NCBI GenBank assembly: GCA_910585965.1
Contig: CAJUHH010000002.1
Coordinates: 310,001 to 374,000 of the forward strand
Direction of reading: 5' to 3'
DNA: 64,000 nucleotides
DNA from: an uncultured Lachnospiraceae bacterium
Lineage (GTDB): Bacteria > Bacillota > Clostridia > Lachnospirales > Lachnospiraceae
Under the pieces are notes generated by a model. It was not told the DNA's origin. It did not search any database and was given only the letters and a program-made list of their open reading frames with translations. The position numbers and the translations under genes are program-made. Position 1 is the first letter of the stretch. Each line of letters starts with the position of its first letter. Below, piece by piece: positions 1 through 7,372 of this stretch.

Positions 1-172
1 CTTCCGGGATGCCCCGGAACCCAATGAAAACAGGAGGCTGATTAAAGGCATGGTCTGCGGTGTCAGGGTGGAAGATATTGAAGAGCCTCTGATGCGGGAG
101 ATCCGTTATCTGGATAAGCTGGTTGACGAGCTTGCCAGGGGGAAGGCCATGGATAAGATACTGCGTAAATAA
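1..172 (+). CDS. C-terminal fragment of an unrecognised protein
   Basis: An open frame enters from the left edge in frame 2 and ends at the TAA at 170-172, giving 56 residues. The visible tail is charged and helical (for example LDKLVDELARGKAMDKIL) with no motif I can assign. It is followed about 40 bp later by a strong terminator, which supports a real gene end. I do not recognise the family. The rest of the gene lies outside the window. Confidence 0.6.
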   Translation, partial: FRDAPEPNENRRLIKGMVCGVRVEDIEEPLMREIRYLDKLVDELARGKAMDKILRK

Positions 173-211
173 AGAGGCGGCATATGGGGCTGTCATTGGG
201 CATCTCTTCTG

Positions 212-248
212 AGGCGCCCCCTTAAAGTTAGACTTTAAGGGGGCGCCT
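212..248. terminator. Bidirectional intrinsic terminator
   Basis: Two perfect 17-bp arms (212-228 and 232-248) flank a 3-nt loop. The GC-rich base is AGGCGCCCCC, followed by an AT-rich segment. It lies between the convergent ends of the left-edge gene and the diguanylate cyclase gene, so it probably serves both. Confidence 0.9.
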
Positions 249-283
249 TAATATTTTGGCTGGAAGCGCTTTTTCTATGTATG

Positions 284-1204
284 CTACTCTTTCCATTGCA
301 CCATTTTTTCATTCATCCAGACAACCTGGTTCCGGCCAAGGTCTTTGGCGTTGTACAGCATCTGGTCTGCGATCTTTAGATACGTTTCATATTGATCTCC
401 TATTTGAGGGAAGAGGGTGATTCCGCCCATGCTGACTGTGACGTATGGAGGGCCGCACTCCTTGCCTTTATGTTCAATATGTAAATCTTCTATTGCCCGG
501 CGGATATTTTTAAAGTGGCTGAATACCTCTTCTGCGGTTCCCCCTAAAACAACAGCGATAAATTCTTCCCCGCCATAACGGGCGAATAAGTCCGTGCTCC
601 GTCTCAGGCAGGAGCCTGCGGCCTGGGCTACGGCGGCGATGACCCGGTCCCCGGCAGGATGCCCGTAGGTGTCGTTATACACTTTGAACTTGTCAATGTC
701 AAACATGCAGACGGAAAAGGGAGCTTTTAAACGGATGGCTTCCTGCCATTTCAAAATGCTTTGCTGGTCATAACATCTTCGGTTCGCGATCTGGGTCAGT
801 TCATCCACCATAGCCTGTTGCTCGATCCGGGAGCGGTACCGGTATAATTTAATATGGGTGTTTACCCGCGCCCTGACGATCGGCGGATGGAAGGGTTTGA
901 CGATATAGTCCACAGCCCCCAGGATCAACCCCTGCTCTTCGCTGTTTGCGTCGGAAAGGCTGGTGATCAGAATGACAGGAATATGTTCCGTGACCAATTC
1001 TTCCTGCAATTTTTTTAACAAAACAAAGCCGTCCATTTCGGGCATGACGACATCCAGAAGGATCAGGGAATATTCCCCGGTTTTGGCATACGCAAGCCCG
1101 TCGCTCGCCGTGTGGGCGAGAGAAATATCATAGCTGTCTTCCAGGATGCCTTTTAAATAGTGAGCGTGTACGATGCTGTCATCGATAATCAATATTTTTT
1201 CCAT
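284..1204 (-). CDS. Response regulator with GGDEF output (diguanylate cyclase, PleD-like)
   Basis: This 306-residue protein has an N-terminal receiver domain: DD at 8-9, phospho-acceptor D51 in LLLDVVMPEMDG and the conserved K103. A GGDEF domain follows, with the signature GGEEF at 211-215. An RxxD motif (202-205) lies exactly five residues upstream, so the inhibitory c-di-GMP site is kept. The expected role is synthesis of c-di-GMP from two GTP when phosphorylated. No HAMP or membrane segment is present, so it acts in the cytosol. No partner kinase is adjacent. The start is preceded by AAGGAG on the minus strand. The 205 bp up to the next gene hold no promoter I can call with confidence. Confidence 0.93.
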   Translation of the reverse strand: MEKILIIDDSIVHAHYLKGILEDSYDISLAHTASDGLAYAKTGEYSLILLDVVMPEMDGFVLLKKLQEELVTEHIPVILITSLSDANSEEQGLILGAVDYIVKPFHPPIVRARVNTHIKLYRYRSRIEQQAMVDELTQIANRRCYDQQSILKWQEAIRLKAPFSVCMFDIDKFKVYNDTYGHPAGDRVIAAVAQAAGSCLRRSTDLFARYGGEEFIAVVLGGTAEEVFSHFKNIRRAIEDLHIEHKGKECGPPYVTVSMGGITLFPQIGDQYETYLKIADQMLYNAKDLGRNQVVWMNEKMVQWKE

Positions 1205-1360
1205 ATGCAGACTCCTTGTTTCATATTTTTATATACGAAAAAATGTAAAAATATGTATATTGACTTAATTAGAAGTATATCATACCGAATTGCTTTGTCA
1301 ACCGGGCGGGCGTTCACAGCCGCTAAAAACGAATTCATTTTCTATGCATATAATTTATTA

Positions 1361-1377
1361 GGATAAATGGATTATCC
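1361..1377. promoter_or_regulatory. Small inverted repeat upstream of the first collagen-like gene
   Basis: GGATAA (1361-1366) and TTATCC (1372-1377) are separated by ATGGA, about 30 bp before the start codon. It could be an operator or a leader hairpin. A weak match to the sigma-K -10 pattern (CATA followed by AT-rich sequence) lies just upstream near 1346, but one position deviates, so I do not call a promoter. Confidence 0.3.
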
Positions 1378-1409
1378 TTTCATATGAAATAAAAAAGGGG
1401 TGACTTTTA

Positions 1410-2156
1410 TTGAACAGTTTTAATACAAATCGGATGTTTCGTCCACCGAATCTGTTCGGTACGGGAAGGGATTCCGGCAGGAATTATAATCATAATATGA
1501 TACAGCCTTGCTATTGCGAATCGGAGCCAGCGCCAGAAGAAGATGTTAATCTGCCGGACTTCGTTTGCGAACGCGGAGAACCAGGGCCGATGGGGCCGAG
1601 AGGGGAACCGGGTCCGCCGGGCTGTCCCGGCGAAAGAGGAGAAACCGGCCCGCAGGGGGTTACAGGGCCGCAAGATCCCCAGGGCGCTACCGGGCCGATG
1701 GGACCAAAGGGCGAACCTGGGGAACGCGGGCCAGCAGGACCTCCGGGTTATCCGCAAAATAGTATATTTGCATCATTTTTAGCGCAGGGCATTATTATGC
1801 CGGAAAGCGCCAGCCTTCCATTGAAAATAAATATACCTGATATCACACAAAACATATCTCTCTGCAACCATTATTCTGTTATGCTGACTCCCGGCTGTTA
1901 TGCCATCTGTTATTATGTATCCACAGTGATGAAAAAACATGGTTTTATAAAACTTACTCCAGTATTCAACGACTGCGAACAGACAGCATATACGGCGTAT
2001 GCAGAGTCAGCAAAGAGGAAGGAAATGCTTGCCATATCAAGATATTTTATAATTGAGATACCAAATGGTTCCGAACTGTTTTTTGCATGGTATTCTTCAG
2101 CGGGCGCTTCTAAAATCAATATGAATCTGAGCATAGAGAAGCTTTGCAGGCAATAG
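1410..2156 (+). CDS. Collagen-like (BclA-type) surface protein
   Basis: The start is a TTG preceded by AAAAAGGGGTGA; no in-frame ATG fits better. The 248-residue product has a polar N-terminus. Residues of about 52-115 form a Gly-X-Y collagen tract rich in GEPGPMGPRGEPGPPG-type triplets. The roughly 130-residue C-terminal domain resembles the jelly-roll heads of spore BclA proteins in length and position, which is my inference. One triplet in the tract reads DPQ instead of GPQ (Gly to Asp), which would interrupt the triple helix. There is no signal peptide, as expected for spore-coat or exosporium proteins assembled from the mother cell. A glycosyltransferase gene follows after 7-19 bp. Confidence 0.85.
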   Translation: MNSFNTNRMFRPPNLFGTGRDSGRNYNHNMIQPCYCESEPAPEEDVNLPDFVCERGEPGPMGPRGEPGPPGCPGERGETGPQGVTGPQDPQGATGPMGPKGEPGERGPAGPPGYPQNSIFASFLAQGIIMPESASLPLKINIPDITQNISLCNHYSVMLTPGCYAICYYVSTVMKKHGFIKLTPVFNDCEQTAYTAYAESAKRKEMLAISRYFIIEIPNGSELFFAWYSSAGASKINMNLSIEKLCRQ

Positions 2157-2175
2157 AAAGGGCATGGTTATTAAT

Positions 2176-3243
2176 ATGGCGACAATAAGTATATGCATGA
2201 TTGTCAAAAATGAGGAGATGCATATTGCACGCTGTCTGGACAGCGTAGCAGGATTGGCAGAGGAAATTATTATTGTAGATACCGGTTCGACAGACCGGAC
2301 GGTAGAAATTGTGTCCGGCTATACGTCAAAGGTCTACTCCTATCCATGGAAGGATGATTTTTCTGATGCTAGAAACTATTCTTTTTCCAAAGCATCTATG
2401 GGGTACTGTATGTGGATGGATGCCGATGATGTGATAGAGGAAACGGAAAAAGATAAATTTTTGCAGTTAAAACAGTCATTGCCGCCGGATACGGATATGG
2501 TGATGATGAAATACCATACTTCTTTTGATGAAGCGGGCAAGCCTTCCTTTTCTTATTTCAGGGAAAGGTGGATCAGAAACTGTCCGAGATATCGTTGGAT
2601 CGGCGCAGTCCATGAAGTGATCCCGCCGAACGGCAATGTGATATATTCGGATGTTGCTGTCTGCCACAAAAAAATGAAGGCAGGAGATCCCGACCGAAAT
2701 CTGAAAATATATCAGAAGCAGCTTGCAGAAGGGAAGTGTCTGGAGGCGCGGCAGCAATACTATTATGGGAGGGAATTATATTATCACAAGCAATACGAAG
2801 AGGCAGTTTCCGTGTTTGAGCAATTCCTTCTTTTAGAAGAAGGATGGGTAGAAAATAAAATAGAGGCGTGTTCCATCTGTGCCGACTGCTATTACCAGAT
2901 GGGGCAGGAGCAATCCGCGCTGATGACGCTTTTGCGCAGTATGAGCTTTGATATGCCAAGGGCTGAGTTATGTTGCGAAATCGGAAAGTATTTTTTAGAG
3001 CATGGAAATTTCCATAATGCCATTTACTGGTATGAAACGGCGCTGAATACGCCGAAAAAGGAATATGCGGGCGGTTTTGTCCTGCCGGATTGTTATGACT
3101 ATGTTCCTCTTTTGCAGTTATGCGTTTGTTATGATAAATTAGGAAACCGGCAAAAGGCAAAGGAATATAATGAAAAAGCCGGAGCTTGTAAACCTTATTC
3201 CAAAGCGTATCTTTATAACAAACAGTATTTTGACAGTTTATAG
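2176..3243 (+). CDS. GT2 family glycosyltransferase with TPR-like C-terminus
   Basis: The N-terminal half has the GT-A fold signatures: SICMIVKNEE at the start, IIIVDTGSTDRT, and the metal-binding acidic cluster WMDADD. The C-terminal half is a run of paired helices with Tyr/Ala spacing typical of tetratricopeptide repeats, as in the SunS/YveO-like GT2 group. An in-frame ATG at 2164 exists, but the AAAGG sequence ends 1 nt before it, so I place the start at 2176. The gene lies between two collagen-like genes, so glycosylation of their Thr-rich collagen stalks is the likely role, as for BclA in Bacillus and C. difficile. That target is inference from position. Confidence 0.88.
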   Translation: MATISICMIVKNEEMHIARCLDSVAGLAEEIIIVDTGSTDRTVEIVSGYTSKVYSYPWKDDFSDARNYSFSKASMGYCMWMDADDVIEETEKDKFLQLKQSLPPDTDMVMMKYHTSFDEAGKPSFSYFRERWIRNCPRYRWIGAVHEVIPPNGNVIYSDVAVCHKKMKAGDPDRNLKIYQKQLAEGKCLEARQQYYYGRELYYHKQYEEAVSVFEQFLLLEEGWVENKIEACSICADCYYQMGQEQSALMTLLRSMSFDMPRAELCCEIGKYFLEHGNFHNAIYWYETALNTPKKEYAGGFVLPDCYDYVPLLQLCVCYDKLGNRQKAKEYNEKAGACKPYSKAYLYNKQYFDSL

Positions 3244-3378
3244 AATTTTCAGGCGCAGGGCTTTGCATATTCTCTTTTTCGACAAAATGTAACAAATATT
3301 ACAGAGCCGCGTAAAATATTTGTAGAAAAAGGCATTTTGTATCGTCTTTTACAAATAATGATAAAGGATGTGGTTTGT

Positions 3379-4494
3379 ATGAATCAAAATAATTTATGTA
3401 ATTGTTGTCCAAACCCATGTCATCCGCCTTGTTGTGAACGCGGTCCCGCAGGGCCTAAGGGTGATCCGGGTCCGATAGGTCCGCAGGGAGTCAAAGGTGA
3501 TACCGGCTGTCCCGGCCCTAAAGGCGACAGGGGTGATCCAGGCCCGATGGGTCCGCAAGGGACGCCGGGTGTTCCTGGTGCGAGGGGGCCGAGAGGAAAT
3601 ACGGGGCCGGTAGGGCCTACTGGAAATACGGGGCCAAGGGGGTATGCAGGGCCGAGAGGCTATGCAGGGCCTCAAGGGATTCAGGGAATCCAGGGGGTTC
3701 GCGGCGATATCGGACCAAAAGGGGATCCGGGTTGTGAAGGTCCCAAGGGAGATATCGGTCCCCAAGGTCCGGCTGGTCCTATAGGTCCGATTGGTCCGGC
3801 GGGTCCGCAGGGAGATGCCGGCCCTCAGGGGCCGAGAGGTATTCCTGGCCCAACCGGGGCGACCGGAGCAACAGGAGCGACGGGAGCCGACGGGGCGACA
3901 GGGGCAACAGGAGCCACGGGAGCAACAGGAGCAACAGGGGCCACGGGAGCCACAGGACCGACTGGCACGGCAGGCACGGGGGCTATTATTCCATTTGCAT
4001 CAGGGCTTCCGATTTCTTTGACGACAATCGCCGGAGGGCTTGCAGGGCTTCCTGCCTTTGTTGGTTTTGGAAGCAGTGCGCAAGGCCTTACGCTGCTGGG
4101 TTCCACAATTGATATTACCAATGCCAGCGGAACGCTTTCTAACTTTGCATTCCAGACCCCGCGCGCTGGCATTATTACTTCATTCAGTGCTTTTTTCAGC
4201 ACAACAGCCGCGCTTTCTTTGGTAGGCTCTACTGTTACAGTGAATGCGCAAATCTATCAATCCGCAACGCCGAATAATGTATTCTCTCCGATCGCAGGAA
4301 CATTGATCAATTTGACGCCGTCACTTACTGGAGTTATATCTGTTGGAACCTTGTTAAACGGCACGCTGACAGGACTCAATATTCCGGTGACGGCGCAAAC
4401 CCGGCTGATGCTGGTATTTTCGGCAACGGCAAGCGGCCTGACTTTGGTCAATACAGTGGCGGGATATGCAAGTGCCGGCTTAAGCATTAATTAA
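3379..4494 (+). CDS. Collagen-like exosporium protein with BclB-type C-terminal domain
   Basis: The 371-residue product starts at the ATG preceded by AAAGGATG. An upstream in-frame TTG has no ribosome site. The Cys-rich N-terminus (CNCCPNPCHPPCC) is followed by about 60 Gly-X-Y triplets, including eleven nearly pure Gly-Ala-Thr units. The last 165 residues are Ser/Thr/Ala/Leu-rich and hydrophobic, matching the C-terminal domain of Bacillus BclB and other exosporium proteins. The Thr-rich stalk is a plausible O-glycan acceptor for the adjacent glycosyltransferase. It probably sits on the outer spore surface. It is separated from the preceding gene by 135 bp, so it may have its own sporulation promoter, which I could not pinpoint. 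Confidence 0.9.
   Translation: MNQNNLCNCCPNPCHPPCCERGPAGPKGDPGPIGPQGVKGDTGCPGPKGDRGDPGPMGPQGTPGVPGARGPRGNTGPVGPTGNTGPRGYAGPRGYAGPQGIQGIQGVRGDIGPKGDPGCEGPKGDIGPQGPAGPIGPIGPAGPQGDAGPQGPRGIPGPTGATGATGATGADGATGATGATGATGATGATGATGPTGTAGTGAIIPFASGLPISLTTIAGGLAGLPAFVGFGSSAQGLTLLGSTIDITNASGTLSNFAFQTPRAGIITSFSAFFSTTAALSLVGSTVTVNAQIYQSATPNNVFSPIAGTLINLTPSLTGVISVGTLLNGTLTGLNIPVTAQTRLMLVFSATASGLTLVNTVAGYASAGLSIN
3856..3954 (+). repeat. Tandem 9-bp repeat (Gly-Ala-Thr codons) inside the collagen-like gene
   Basis: Eleven 9-bp units of the form GGN GCN ACN run without interruption; one unit encodes Gly-Ala-Asp. Because units are in frame, slippage would change stalk length by whole triplets without breaking the gene. 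Confidence 0.9.
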
Positions 4495-4540
4495 CAGTAT
4501 AGAACAAAGAGAATGCCTGGCGGCATAAATTATTCATAGG

Positions 4541-4571
4541 CGGGAAAGCCATGAGAAGCATAGCTTTCCCG
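4541..4571 (+). terminator. Probable terminator after the collagen-like gene
   Basis: Perfect 9-bp arms CGGGAAAGC (4541-4549) and GCTTTCCCG (4563-4571) with a 13-nt loop, followed by a short, imperfect T-rich stretch. It separates the spore-surface cluster from the thiamine transporter leader. Confidence 0.6.
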
Positions 4572-4685
4572 TTTGTGGAAATTAATTTTTATACTTCTCA
4601 TACACGGAAATCAATTTTTGCATCCTTGACAAATCCATCATCATAAAGTATATTGAATGCGAGTATGGAACAAATAAATAAAAAT

Positions 4686-4774
4686 CGCTAGGGGAGCATT
4701 TGCTGAGATTGAGTCCGCCACGGACTCTAACCCTCATAACCTGATCCGGATAATACCGGCGAAGGGAAGCTGGA
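4686..4774 (+). promoter_or_regulatory. TPP riboswitch (THI element)
   Basis: The conserved aptamer blocks appear in order: CTGAGA at about 4702, a P3 hairpin of GAGTCCG/CGGACTC, ACCC, ACCTGATCCGGATAAT and the closing CGAAGGGAAGC. These match the pyrimidine- and pyrophosphate-sensing cores of TPP riboswitches. It lies about 170 bp upstream of thiT. With a downstream attenuator hairpin, thiamine pyrophosphate should switch the transporter off. Confidence 0.97.
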
Positions 4775-4904
4775 TTTTATGAAATATCGGACTGACGCAT
4801 AAAGACGGGCGGCGTATTGCAGACGACAGCAAAAACGCGGCGCGGGCTGGATTGCGGAGCTTGCTTGTATGCGCATGCCGAAGCAAGAGTAAAATCCTGA
4901 AATG

Positions 4905-4945
4905 AAACCCCTCCAAGTGATTGCCATTACGAAGGAGGTTTTTTT
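4905..4945 (+). terminator. Riboswitch expression platform: terminator that contains the thiT ribosome site
   Basis: AAACCCCTCC (4905-4914) can pair with GGAGGTTT (4934-4941), with one bulged C, and the second arm runs into a T tract just before the ATG at 4946. The second arm is also the Shine-Dalgarno sequence of thiT. The same hairpin could therefore stop transcription and hide the ribosome site. An antiterminator partner is likely in 4775-4904 but I did not resolve it. Confidence 0.75.
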
Positions 4946-5641
4946 ATGTCATTTTTTGTAAACGAGATCATTGACGAAGAGGCTGGGAGGTATTTTGAAC
5001 TCACCGGGGCCGGGTATGGCGTATTGGTTGCCATCATGGTTGTTATTCTGGTGGCCGCATGTTTTCTTTCCGGGAAGAAAAGGGAGGACGGAGAGGGGGA
5101 ATCCCGTCGGTTCGATACCAGACAGTTGGTATTTTCTGCCATGGCTATGGCGCTTGCGATGGTGACATCGAATATAAAGATTGTCGATATGCCGATGGGA
5201 GGAAGCGTTACTCTTTTCAGCATGCTGTTTATCTGTCTGATCGGTTACTGGTACGGCTTAAGGAGCGGATTGATGACGGCAGTAGCCTATGGCTTCCTGC
5301 AGCTGGTTACAAATCCTTATATTATCAGCATTCCGCAGATGCTGACCGATTACATATTTGCTTTTGGAGCCCTGGGGCTTTCCGGGATTTTCTGTAAATC
5401 AAAGTATGGTCTTGCGAAAGGTTATCTGGTTGGAGTTCTGGGAAGGTATTTCTTTACCTTCCTGTCAGGCATGATTTTCTTTGGGAGCTATGCATCCAGC
5501 TATAATATGACGGCTCCTGTGTATTCGCTTGTATATAACGGGTCTTATCTGGGAGGGGAAGCCTTGATCTCGGTAATATTGGTGATGCTGCCCCCGGTTG
5601 CCAAAGGGCTGGACAAGATCAAGGAGATGGCGCAGTCATAG
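4946..5641 (+). CDS. thiT: Thiamine ECF transporter substrate-binding subunit
   Basis: A 231-residue membrane protein with about six to seven hydrophobic segments. The ThiT hallmarks are present: GGSVTLFSML, YGLRSGLMTA, YGFLQLV and the PQMLTDYIFAFGALG stretch, which in ThiT supplies thiamine contacts. It binds thiamine with high affinity and is energised by a shared ECF module (EcfA, EcfA', EcfT) encoded elsewhere. It is longer than the usual 180-200 residues because of an extra N-terminal hydrophobic segment (about 24-41) and a charged linker. The TPP riboswitch upstream confirms the substrate. It is monocistronic, closed by a terminator at 5663-5724. Confidence 0.95.
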   Translation: MSFFVNEIIDEEAGRYFELTGAGYGVLVAIMVVILVAACFLSGKKREDGEGESRRFDTRQLVFSAMAMALAMVTSNIKIVDMPMGGSVTLFSMLFICLIGYWYGLRSGLMTAVAYGFLQLVTNPYIISIPQMLTDYIFAFGALGLSGIFCKSKYGLAKGYLVGVLGRYFFTFLSGMIFFGSYASSYNMTAPVYSLVYNGSYLGGEALISVILVMLPPVAKGLDKIKEMAQS

Positions 5642-5662
5642 TATTTGTTGCAATAATTGAAG

Positions 5663-5724
5663 AAAATCCTCTTTTCAGTAAGGACTAAGCGACAATAGTT
5701 CTTGCTGGAAGGGGATTTTTTTTA
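5663..5724 (+). terminator. Terminator downstream of thiT
   Basis: A long imperfect inverted repeat pairs AAATCC, CTT, TCAG and AAG on the left with CTT, CTG, AAG and GGATTT on the right, and ends in eight T residues. It closes the thiT transcript. Confidence 0.75.
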
Positions 5725-5832
5725 TGCGAGCGGTGAAAGGCCAGATCAGAAAAATGAAGCAGAAGCAGTGAAAAATTTTACACCATTTTGAAAGATTAGC
5801 ATCTGTAAATGTATTTTGAGCATGATATGATT

Positions 5833-5856
5833 GAAATATCAAATGAAATATCAAAA
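5833..5856. promoter_or_regulatory. Tandem 12-bp direct repeat upstream of the sugar-binding protein gene
   Basis: GAAATATCAAAT (5833-5844) is followed at once by GAAATATCAAAA (5845-5856), 17 bp before the start codon. AraC-type regulators often bind direct repeats, and a YesN-like regulator is encoded in the same locus. A binding role is inference. Confidence 0.4.
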
Positions 5857-5873
5857 AATGGGAGGATAAAGAG

Positions 5874-7247
5874 ATGAAAAAAAGATTCATTGCACTAATG
5901 CTTACGGCAGTTATGGCAGCATCATTGTTCGCAGGATGCGGAAACTCAAATAATGACAAACCGGCCGCAAGCCCTGCGCAGGAAGCTTCCGAAGAAGGGA
6001 GTCCTGCGGCGCCGGAAGAGGCGGGCGGTACAGAAGCAGCTTCGGCGGAAGAAGTAACTATTAAGCTGTTTTCGAATCTTCCTGACCGCAAAAACGGGCA
6101 AGGATTGGTAGAGCAGATGATTATTGATGAGTACATGGAGGCAAACCCCAACGTTAAAATTGAAGTGGAAGCGCTCGACGAAGAGGCTTATAAAACAAAG
6201 TTTAAAGCATATGCCATGAACGGTATGCCGGATGTCGTGAGCATTTGGGGACAGCCCGCTTTCCTTGATGAAGTATTGGATGCAGGGGTGCTTGCGGAAC
6301 TGAATGAGGCTGATTATGCCGATTATGGATTTATCGCCGGTTCGCTGGAAGGATTTAAAAAAGACGGCAAACTGTATGGGCTTCCAAGAAATACGGATAT
6401 TATGCTGTTCTATTATAACCAGAAAATGTTTGATGACAACGGATGGAAAGTTCCTGCCACCTATGATGAGCTGATGGGACTTTGCGCGGATATTAAGGCA
6501 GCAGGACTGACCCCGGTTGCCATGGATGGAGGGGACGGATGGCCGATGGCATGCTTCCTCACGGATATCCTTGTAAAGGTTGCAGGAACCGATTATGCGG
6601 ATATTGTCCGTGATGCGGTTGCATCTGGTGATTTTACTGCTCCTGAGATTCAGGAAGCGACACAAATCCTTGTGGATTCCGTAGAGGCGGGCATGTTCCA
6701 GATGGGGTATGATTCCCAGGACTATGGCACGACGATGAATCTGTTTACCAACGGACAGGCGGCAATGTACTGCATGGGAAGCTGGGATTGCTCGATGGCG
6801 TTAAACGAAGATATCGCGCCTGAAATCAGGGATAATATACGGGCATTTACTATGCCGGTTGTGGATGGAGGCCGAGGCGGAGCAAATGATATTGCGGCAT
6901 GGAACGGCGGCGGTTATGCAGTATCTGCAAACTCCACGGTGAAAGATGAAGCGGTTCGGTTTTTGAATTATATGTACCAGCCCGATAAGCTTTCCAAATA
7001 TGGATGGGAAAACGGAGTAGGCATGTCTGCACAGGATCAGACGGCATATTTGGCAGGCAATGAAACGGAGCTTCAGAAACAGGTTATGGATATTTTGAAG
7101 AATGCGACCAGCGTTTCGGGCACGCCGATTAATGACTGCGGCCCTTCCGCATTTAAGACAGCTATCGAAAGCGAGATCCAGGGCGTATCCAATGGTTCGA
7201 CAAGCATAGAGGACTTCCTCGCGGCAATCGGCGCGGCATGTAAATAA
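5874..7247 (+). CDS. Carbohydrate ABC transporter substrate-binding lipoprotein (CUT1)
   Basis: The 457-residue product has a lysine-headed hydrophobic signal peptide and a lipobox ending LFAGC with the lipid-modified C22. An acidic/Ala-rich linker and a family 1 extracellular solute-binding fold follow (YNQKMFDDNG and AAMYCMGSWD are typical motifs of this family). It is tethered outside the membrane and delivers a sugar to the two permeases encoded next. The ATPase is not encoded here, as is usual for CUT1 systems that share a common MsmK-like ATPase. A GH30 glycosidase in the locus suggests beta-linked oligosaccharides, but the ligand is not provable from sequence. A hairpin after the stop probably raises its dosage over the permeases. 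Confidence 0.93.
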   Translation: MKKRFIALMLTAVMAASLFAGCGNSNNDKPAASPAQEASEEGSPAAPEEAGGTEAASAEEVTIKLFSNLPDRKNGQGLVEQMIIDEYMEANPNVKIEVEALDEEAYKTKFKAYAMNGMPDVVSIWGQPAFLDEVLDAGVLAELNEADYADYGFIAGSLEGFKKDGKLYGLPRNTDIMLFYYNQKMFDDNGWKVPATYDELMGLCADIKAAGLTPVAMDGGDGWPMACFLTDILVKVAGTDYADIVRDAVASGDFTAPEIQEATQILVDSVEAGMFQMGYDSQDYGTTMNLFTNGQAAMYCMGSWDCSMALNEDIAPEIRDNIRAFTMPVVDGGRGGANDIAAWNGGGYAVSANSTVKDEAVRFLNYMYQPDKLSKYGWENGVGMSAQDQTAYLAGNETELQKQVMDILKNATSVSGTPINDCGPSAFKTAIESEIQGVSNGSTSIEDFLAAIGAACK

Positions 7248-7273
7248 TACACAATTCATTGAATGATCAAAAG

Positions 7274-7317
7274 GAGGATGTTCCAAAAGAATTTACTTTT
7301 GCGGCATCCTCTTTTTT
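7274..7317 (+). terminator. Intercistronic attenuator between binding protein and permease genes
   Basis: GAGGATG (7274-7280) pairs with CATCCTC (7305-7311) and CAAAAG (7284-7289) pairs with CTTTTG (7296-7301) around a short loop, followed by six T residues. It is a partial terminator in the middle of the operon. Confidence 0.8.
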
Positions 7318-7372
7318 ATCGGCATATATATGGGAATATTCATTCATATTTGCAGGAAGGAGGAGGTTTCCA

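Noticed and set aside
1340..1360. Sigma-K promoter for the collagen-like gene
   Set aside because: The -10 match is imperfect and no convincing -35 partner is at the right distance, so it is not called.
3440..3960. Regularly repeated DNA that could be mistaken for a CRISPR or minisatellite array
   Set aside because: The repeats are Gly-X-Y codons of a collagen-like protein in an intact frame; there are no unique spacers.
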